A DNA stretch of 27,038 nt from CAZJNX01 sp964547415 (lineage in GTDB: Bacteria > Pseudomonadota > Alphaproteobacteria > Rhizobiales > Amorphaceae). Of this stretch, positions 22,541 through 27,038 are shown piece after piece (within the stretch, counting starts at the first letter, position 1; every line of letters starts with the position of its first letter). A model generated the notes under the pieces. That model saw only the letters and a program-made list of their open reading frames with translations. It was not told the origin of the DNA and made no database searches. The translations under genes were made by a program, and so were the position numbers. The stretch covers positions 1-27,038 of the forward strand of contig CAZJNX010000032.1 of NCBI GenBank assembly GCA_964547415.1, written 5' to 3'.

Positions 22541-22897
22541 ATGACCCGCGAGCCCATCGACATCGAGGACGGGGCGGCCGTGAGGGACGCCCTCCTCGCC
22601 CTTCTCGGCGCCGTCGAGGCGGAGGACGCTGGCCGCAGCGAGGACGGCCGGCCCGTCGTCCTCGACCAGACGAGCCTCGGCCGCCTGTCGCGCATGGACG
22701 CCTTGCAGGGCCAGGCGATGGCGCTCGCCGGCAGCCGCCGGCGGGAGGCGCGCAAGGCCCGCATCCTGTCGGCGCTGAGGCGGCTCGAGGACGGCACGTT
22801 CGGCTCGTGCGTCACCTGCGGGGAGGAGATCGCCCCCCGCCGCCTGTCGGCCGACCCGTCGGTCCCGACCTGCCTTGCGTGCGCCGCCGACCGCTGA
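22541..22897 (+). CDS. DksA/TraR-family C4 zinc-finger protein
   Basis: This protein of 118 residues ends in a C4 zinc finger C90-VT-C93...C111-LA-C114 of the DksA/TraR type, preceded by the family's 'LDQTSLGRLSRMDALQGQAMA' (41-61) and 'RILSALRRLEDGTFGSC' (74-90) helices. DksA relatives enter the RNA polymerase secondary channel and modulate transcription with ppGpp. This short form lacks the full-length DksA coiled coil with its DxxDxA tip, so it belongs to the smaller TraR-like branch whose targets are mostly unknown. ATG 22541 fits the family; the upstream TTG 22505 would add 12 unlikely residues. The ribosome-binding site is poor. Confidence 0.88.
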   Translation: MTREPIDIEDGAAVRDALLALLGAVEAEDAGRSEDGRPVVLDQTSLGRLSRMDALQGQAMALAGSRRREARKARILSALRRLEDGTFGSCVTCGEEIAPRRLSADPSVPTCLACAADR

Positions 22898-22933
22898 CGC
22901 CGGCGGCCGCGGCCCCGCTCGCACGGGGGTGCG

Positions 22934-23551
22934 TCAGGCCCCCGCGTCCCCCGCGCGCGCCTTGTCCGGCGCGGGCCGGTAGAGGGTGCCGAAGACCCAG
23001 TCCCACAGCGGTGTGGTGAGGCCGAAGTTCACCGTCTCGTCCCGGTAGTGGTGGATGGCGTGGTGGCGCTTGATCATCGCCCAGTAGCCGCGGCGCATGG
23101 GCATCATGTGGCAGGCGAAGTGGATGCTCTGGAACAGGACGTACCCCACCGACCCCGCCGCCATCGCCATGCAGGCAAAGCCCGTCGGCACCGGCGCGAG
23201 GAGGAGGAGGCCGAAGCACGCGCCCATCACGATCAGGGAGGGCGTCTGCCCGATCAGGATGGCGCCGCGGTAGCTCGTCGGGTTCTCGTGGTGGCGCACG
23301 TGGGGCGGGCCGAGCGGGGCGGCGAGCCAGCGCCAGAAGCGCCCCTCCGGCTGCCAGTGGAAGACGTGGCGGTGCATCGCGTACTCGATCAGCGTCCAGG
23401 CGAGGAAACCGTACGGCACCGCGATCGCGAGGAGCCAGGCCGGCGCGTCGCCCGCCAGCAACGCGCCCGCGAGGAAGGCGACGACGATGGGCGGCCAGAT
23501 GATGAGCATCATCCGCATCTCCGGGTGCGCGAACAGGTCCTTCAGACCCAT
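22934..23551 (-). CDS. Fatty acid hydroxylase/sterol desaturase superfamily membrane protein
   Basis: This membrane protein of 205 residues has the di-iron histidine clusters of PF04116: HRHVFHW (after helix 2), HVRHH (in 'PPHVRHHENPTSYRG'), HFACH and HHAIHHYRDE near the C-terminus. Proteins of this superfamily hydroxylate or desaturate lipids with O2; candidates include 2-hydroxylation of fatty acids or carotenoid ring hydroxylation, but nothing nearby decides this. ATG 23551 begins 'MGLKDLFAHPEMRMML'. It has only a weak ribosome-binding site (GGCGAG), whereas an ATG at 23594 with a well-spaced GGAGG lies 43 bases upstream in the neighbouring frame, so the true 5' end is uncertain. Confidence 0.85.
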   Translation of the reverse strand: MGLKDLFAHPEMRMMLIIWPPIVVAFLAGALLAGDAPAWLLAIAVPYGFLAWTLIEYAMHRHVFHWQPEGRFWRWLAAPLGPPHVRHHENPTSYRGAILIGQTPSLIVMGACFGLLLLAPVPTGFACMAMAAGSVGYVLFQSIHFACHMMPMRRGYWAMIKRHHAIHHYRDETVNFGLTTPLWDWVFGTLYRPAPDKARAGDAGA

Positions 23552-23847
23552 CTCGCCCGGCCTCGGCCGGGGCCGCCTTCGGCTCGTCCGCCATCGTCCA
23601 CCGCCTCCGAGGATTCTCGCCGCACCGCCGTGCCGGGCACCGCCCCGGCGCCGGGCCGGGCCATGGCGTGTACCTAGCGTCTTCCGCCCCGTGCGCCAAC
23701 GTGCGGGAAGACGCGGATGGCGAACCGTCGCCCGCCGTCCGTCACCGCGCTCGTGCCAGCGGAACCCGGTCGGTGACCGCGCCGCGCAAGACCATTCCGG
23801 ACGCGGCGGCAGGGCAATGTCGATCCGGTCATTTTTTCCTAGATCAC

Positions 23848-23872
23848 GGAACGGCGCTCCGGCCTCCCGGTT
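23848..23872 (+). promoter_or_regulatory. EcfG-type (general stress response) promoter
   Basis: GGAAC (23848-23852) followed after 16 bases by GGTT (23869-23872) matches the alphaproteobacterial EcfG consensus GGAAC-N16/17-cGTT except for the first, variable base of the -10. It lies about 80 bases upstream of the small exported-protein gene, in an otherwise gene-free interval (23594-23954). A TTTTTT run just upstream marks an AT-richer patch. Confidence 0.6.
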
Positions 23873-23954
23873 TTGCGGACGGTCCGCGGGGCCGCCGCGT
23901 CCGACGCCCGGACGGTCGCCGCGCCCGACCGACAACCGAAACGGGAGTGACGAC

Positions 23955-24404
23955 ATGACGAGGAGCCTCACCGCGACCGCGCTCGCCCTGGTGCTGATGG
24001 GGGCGCCCGCCTTCGCCCAGAGCGACCAGCAGCAGACGAACACGGACCGGAGCGCCGCCGCGGGCGGCCAGCCAGGTGGCCAGCAGTCCGGCGGCGACAT
24101 GAAGGACGGCCAGCAGGCCGCCACCTCCGGCATGCAGGACAAGGACCGCCAGCAGGCCGGCACGAGCGGCATGCGGGGCGAGGACGGCCAAGAGGCGGCC
24201 GCCTCCGGCATGACGCCCGAGCAGATGGTGGTCTCGCAGCGCCGCGTGATCGCCGCTCTCAACGAGGCCGGCTTCAGCGACGTGCAGATCATGGACGCGG
24301 CCTACCTCGTCCAGGCCCGGACCGACAACGACGAGCAGGTCATGATGGTGGTGAACTCCGCCGGCCAGCCGGTCCGCTCCAACCAGGCCCGCACCGTGCA
24401 GTGA
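23955..24404 (+). CDS. Small exported protein of unknown function with 13-residue tandem repeats
   Basis: 149 residues. A clear Sec signal peptide (hydrophobic core TATALALVLMGAPAFA, cleavage after A21) leads to a Gln/Gly-rich, probably disordered region that contains three 13-residue tandem repeats starting at residues 53, 66 and 79 (QQAATSGM, QQAGTSGM, QEAAASGM plus spacers). The C-terminal ~55 residues form a compact alpha/beta-looking domain, 'VIAALNEAGFSDVQIMDAAY' then 'VQARTDNDEQVMMVVN', reminiscent of PepSY-like modules but not assigned. GGGAG stands 7 bases before the ATG. With the EcfG-type promoter upstream, a periplasmic stress-induced role is plausible. No family name is claimed. 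Confidence 0.82.
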   Translation: MTRSLTATALALVLMGAPAFAQSDQQQTNTDRSAAAGGQPGGQQSGGDMKDGQQAATSGMQDKDRQQAGTSGMRGEDGQEAAASGMTPEQMVVSQRRVIAALNEAGFSDVQIMDAAYLVQARTDNDEQVMMVVNSAGQPVRSNQARTVQ

Positions 24405-24423
24405 TCGCCGGTCGCCCGGCCCG

Positions 24424-24453
24424 GCCGGCGGCGGGCGCGTACCCGCCGCCGGC
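24424..24453 (+). terminator. 12-bp hairpin after the small exported-protein gene, candidate terminator
   Basis: GCCGGCGGCGGG and CCCGCCGCCGGC pair perfectly around the 6-base loop CGCGTA, 19 bases after the stop codon. It lacks a T-run but is one of the strongest stems in the window and lies at a gene end. Confidence 0.55.
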
Positions 24454-24795
24454 GCCCGCCGGGCACAGCCCCGCCGGCCGTCTCCCCCCATCCCGCCCGC
24501 GCGCGGCTCCGCCAACGTCTCCCCTTACCCCGCCCGCGCGCCGCTTCGATCCGGCGCCGCCTCCGTCTCGCCGCCCGCCGCGGTCGCGCTCCTGCCGGGA
24601 CACGACGACGGCGCCCGCCGGTTCGCACCGCGCCGGGATCCCGCGCGCGGCGAGGGACCGACGGCGCACGGGCCGATCCCGTTCGGCGCCGCATGGCCTT
24701 GCGCGGTGGCGCCGGTCGTGTTGACTGGCCGCCCGGGGAGGCCGGCGCGGCCCGTTCGCCGCGGCACGGCCTGCCACGACCCTGAGGAGAGCCCC
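24454..24795. other. Gene-free interval before the quinone oxidoreductase gene
   Basis: About 340 bases of GC-rich sequence without a recognisable gene. Only the ribosome-binding site of the next gene (GAGGAG, 24784-24789) is clear. TTGCGC near 24697 and TTGACT near 24720 could be -35 boxes, but neither has a fitting -10. Confidence 0.4.
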
Positions 24796-25824
24796 ATGGC
24801 AGAGGTTGCCGCCGACACCGGCGAGACGATGATCGCCGTCGACATCGAGCGCCCCGGCGGGCCGGAGGTCCTGGTGGCGCGCCCCCACGCGGTACCCCAT
24901 CCGGCCGAGGGCGAGATCCTGATTCGCGTGGCGGCCGCCGGGGTGAACCGGCCCGACGTCCTCCAGCGGGAAGGGGGATACCCGCCACCGCTCGGGGCGA
25001 GCCCGGTGCCCGGCCTCGAGGTGGCGGGGGAGGTGGCCGAGGTGGGCTCGGGCGTTTCCGCCCACGCCGTCGGCGACCGCGTGCTCGCCCTGGTGCCGGG
25101 CGGGGGGTATGCCGAGTATTGCCTCGCCGCCGCCGACAACGCGCTGCCCGTCCCCGAGGGCCTCTCCCTCGTCGAGGCGGGGGCGGTCCCGGAGACCTTC
25201 TTCACGGTGTGGTCGAACGTCTTCGACCGGGCGCGGCTGTCGCCCGGGGAGTGGCTCCTCGTCCACGGCGGGACTTCCGGGATCGGCACCACGGCGATCC
25301 AGCTCGCCAAGGCCTTCGGCGCCCACGTGATCGTGACCGCGGGCTCGGACGAGAAGTGCACCGCCTGCCGCGACCTCGGAGCGGACGTCGCGGTCAACTA
25401 CCGCACGGAGGACTTCGTGGAGGCGGCGAAGGCCGCCACCGGCGGCAAGGGCGTGGAGGTGATCCTCGACATGGTGGGGGGCAGCTACGTTCCCCGGAAC
25501 TGGAACGCGGCGGCTGTCGAGGGCCGGATCGTCCAGATCGCCGCCCTCGAGGGGGTGAGCGAAAAGGTGGACTTCCGCAAGCTGATGATGAAGCGGCTCG
25601 TCCACACCGGCTCCACCCTCCGCCAGCGGGACGTCGCCTTCAAGGCGGCCATCGCCCGCGCCCTCCGCGAGAAGGTCTGGCCGCTCCTCGAGGACGGGAC
25701 GATCCGCCCGGTGATGGACCGCACTTTCCCCCTCGAGGAGGCGGCCGCCGCCCACGCGCGGATGGAAAGCTCCGCCCACGTGGGCAAGATCGTGCTCCTG
25801 ACGCCGTTCGGCGCCGCGGCCTGA
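24796..25824 (+). CDS. NAD(P)H quinone oxidoreductase, PIG3/QOR family
   Basis: This 342-residue zinc-independent medium-chain dehydrogenase/reductase has an N-terminal GroES-like domain with the family sequence 'VAAAGVNRPDVLQREGGYPPP' (45-65), then a Rossmann domain with the nucleotide loop GGTSGIGTTA (158-167) and 'VIVTAGSDEKCTACRDLGAD'. The C-terminal 'PVMDRTFPLEEAAAAHARMESSAHVGKIVL' is diagnostic of the PIG3 type (TIGR02824). Such enzymes reduce quinones by one or two electrons with NADPH. The N-terminus carries about 12 residues more than usual before 'MIAVDIERPGGPEVL'; ATG 24832 would give the more typical length, but ATG 24796 has the GAGGAG site. Confidence 0.93.
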   Translation: MAEVAADTGETMIAVDIERPGGPEVLVARPHAVPHPAEGEILIRVAAAGVNRPDVLQREGGYPPPLGASPVPGLEVAGEVAEVGSGVSAHAVGDRVLALVPGGGYAEYCLAAADNALPVPEGLSLVEAGAVPETFFTVWSNVFDRARLSPGEWLLVHGGTSGIGTTAIQLAKAFGAHVIVTAGSDEKCTACRDLGADVAVNYRTEDFVEAAKAATGGKGVEVILDMVGGSYVPRNWNAAAVEGRIVQIAALEGVSEKVDFRKLMMKRLVHTGSTLRQRDVAFKAAIARALREKVWPLLEDGTIRPVMDRTFPLEEAAAAHARMESSAHVGKIVLLTPFGAAA

Positions 25825-25854
25825 CCCGTCGGCGCGCCCCGAACGGCGGCCGGT

Positions 25855-25883
25855 TTGCGCCGACGGCGCCGAGGGGCTATATC
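25855..25883 (+). promoter_or_regulatory. Sigma-70-type promoter of the trcR gene
   Basis: TTGCGC (25855-25860) and TATATC (25878-25883) are separated by exactly 17 bases, about 75 bases upstream of the start codon. The -10 matches four of six consensus bases. This is the best vegetative promoter match in the window and fits a constitutively needed regulator. Confidence 0.6.
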
Positions 25884-25957
25884 GGGTCCGTCCCCGACAA
25901 TTCGTGGCACCTTGTCCCGCCGACCGCCCGGCCGGCGGGACGACAGGAGGAAAGTGC

Positions 25958-26848
25958 ATGTCACCCGGCGCCGATGTTCCCCTGATGCCGAAGGCGACGG
26001 CCGTCTGGCTCGTCGACAACACGTCCCTGTCCTTCGACCAGATCGCCGCCTTCTGCCGCCTGCACCCGCTGGAGGTGAAGGCGATCGCCGACGGCGACGC
26101 CGCCCAGGGCATCAAGGGTCTCGATCCGGTGCAGACCGGCCAGCTCACCCGCGAGGAGATCGCCGCCGCCGAGGCGAACCCGCGCCACAAGCTGAAGCTG
26201 TCGCGGCCCAAGACCGTGATCCCGGAAAAGAAGAAGAAGGGCCCGCGCTACACGCCCGTCTCCAAGCGGCAGGACCGGCCGAACGCCATCCTGTGGCTCC
26301 TCAGGAACCATCCGGAGCTGAAGGACGCGGCCGTCATCCGCCTCGTCGGCACGACGAAGACGACGATCCAGGCGATCCGCGACCGCAGCCACTGGAACTA
26401 CTCGAACCTGCAGCCCATGGACCCGGTGACGCTGGGCCTGTGCACCCAGATCGACCTCGACCTCGAGGTGGAGAAGGCCGCGAGCGAGGCGCGTCGCGGG
26501 GTGGAGCCCGCGCCCGAGCCCGCGCCGGTGGGCGGCCTCGCCCCGGTGGAGGAGACGACGGCCGAGGCGGAGCCCTACGGCTACGGCAGCGGGGCGCGCC
26601 GCGGCCGCGACGACGAGGACTTCGACGCGGACGCCGTGTTCGCCGGCCTCAGCCGTCGGTCCGAGCCCGCGGAGGAGGAGCCGGAGGTGGACGTGGAAGA
26701 CGTCTTCCGCCAGGACCGGCGGGGCGAGGAGCCCGCGCCCGGTCAGGACGCCGCGCCCGACCTTGCCGAGGACACGGCCGAGCGCGCCTACGCCAGTCGC
26801 CACCCGGGGGAGGAGGACGAGGACGAGGAGGGGGAGTTCCGCCGCTAG
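25958..26848 (+). CDS. trcR: Cell cycle transcriptional regulator TrcR (DUF1013 family)
   Basis: 296 residues. The first ~175 are a highly conserved DUF1013 domain found essentially only in Alphaproteobacteria: 'MPKATAVWLVDNTSLSFDQIAAFCRLHPLEV' (helix-turn-helix-like), 'GLDPVQTGQLTREEI', 'KKKKGPRYTPVSKRQDRPNAI', 'LVGTTKTTIQAIRDRSHWN' (a second HTH-like segment) and 'DPVTLGLCTQIDLDLEVEKA'. The family is named TrcR for its role in cell-cycle transcription. The C-terminal ~120 residues are a strongly acidic, low-complexity tail ending EEDEDEEGEFRR, longer than I expect for the family. A near-ideal AGGAGG site stands 7 bases before the ATG, supporting this start over the internal ATG at 25985. 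Confidence 0.93.
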   Translation: MSPGADVPLMPKATAVWLVDNTSLSFDQIAAFCRLHPLEVKAIADGDAAQGIKGLDPVQTGQLTREEIAAAEANPRHKLKLSRPKTVIPEKKKKGPRYTPVSKRQDRPNAILWLLRNHPELKDAAVIRLVGTTKTTIQAIRDRSHWNYSNLQPMDPVTLGLCTQIDLDLEVEKAASEARRGVEPAPEPAPVGGLAPVEETTAEAEPYGYGSGARRGRDDEDFDADAVFAGLSRRSEPAEEEPEVDVEDVFRQDRRGEEPAPGQDAAPDLAEDTAERAYASRHPGEEDEDEEGEFRR

Positions 26849-27038
26849 CCTCGCCCCTTTCCGCCCGCCGCCGGCCCGCCCTCCGCCCCCCGATCGGCGC
26901 CGACCGTCCGCCTCGTCCGTTCCGCTGGCGGGACGGATCCTGCCGACGGTTCGTCGGAGCCGACCCGTCCCGGCGTGCGGCGGGGGGGACCAGCCGCAGG
27001 CGTGTCTTGACGCGGCCCTTGCGCGGCGCGAGCCTCGC
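26849..27038. other. Gene-free right end
   Basis: 190 bases after trcR without a recognisable gene. A small hairpin, CCGACG-GTT-CGTCGG at 26943-26957, is present but too short to call a terminator with confidence. Confidence 0.3.

Noticed and set aside
25904..25925. TGGCAC near 25905 as a second sigma-54 promoter
   Set aside because: There is no TTGC at the required distance; the -12 region reads CCCG.

Overview
The window is very GC-rich, densely packed alphaproteobacterial DNA. The best taxonomic markers are a DUF1013/TrcR cell-cycle regulator at the right end, an EcfG-type (GGAAC-N16-GTT) stress promoter, and a complete LIV-type ABC operon. The order is probably Hyphomicrobiales or a neighbour, but the sequence alone does not settle it. 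No rRNA, tRNA, CRISPR array, IS element or phage gene was seen.

Layout. (1) 1-4028: a branched-chain amino acid/amide ABC uptake operon (partial binding protein, two permeases, two ATPases), with the last four genes translationally coupled. (2) 4029-8832: an AT-richer regulatory region with clustered TGTCG/CGACA motifs, then two convergent RTX (type I secreted, calcium-binding) proteins separated by a perfect 12-bp hairpin. (3) 9035-11794, minus strand: an AI-2E family permease, a YdjC/ChbG deacetylase and a CtaG-like oxidase assembly protein with a doubtful 5' end. (4) 12281-14288: an SDR oxidoreductase and an MFS transporter that overlap tail to tail. (5) 14572-18069: a nitrogen-related locus. 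A three-gene NitT/TauT-type ABC transporter, whose binding protein resembles the urea-carboxylase/guanidine-associated group, is preceded in frame by the first ~53 codons of a creatininase under a consensus sigma-54 promoter. Divergent from it is the first ~120 codons of a glutamine synthetase. Both enzyme genes are 5' stubs. (6) 18143-22897: a DUF3429 membrane protein, a GH5 cellulase-like enzyme with a Calx-beta domain, a lipoprotein that looks like a PCuAC copper chaperone without its copper ligands, and a DksA/TraR zinc-finger protein. (7) 22934-26848: a fatty acid hydroxylase-superfamily membrane protein, a small exported protein behind an EcfG-type promoter, a PIG3-type quinone oxidoreductase and TrcR.

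The most interesting part is 17387-18140. It looks like a nitrogen-scavenging locus in which two divergently transcribed enzyme genes were each cut down to their 5' ends. The creatininase promoter and start codon now sit directly in front of the transporter. Other points worth checking are the ligand-less PCuAC-like lipoprotein, the spaced dyads upstream of the large RTX gene, and the 113-bp perfect repeat inside that gene.

Many very long reading frames antisense to these genes (up to about 1475 codons) are stop-free only because of the extreme GC content and are not annotated.
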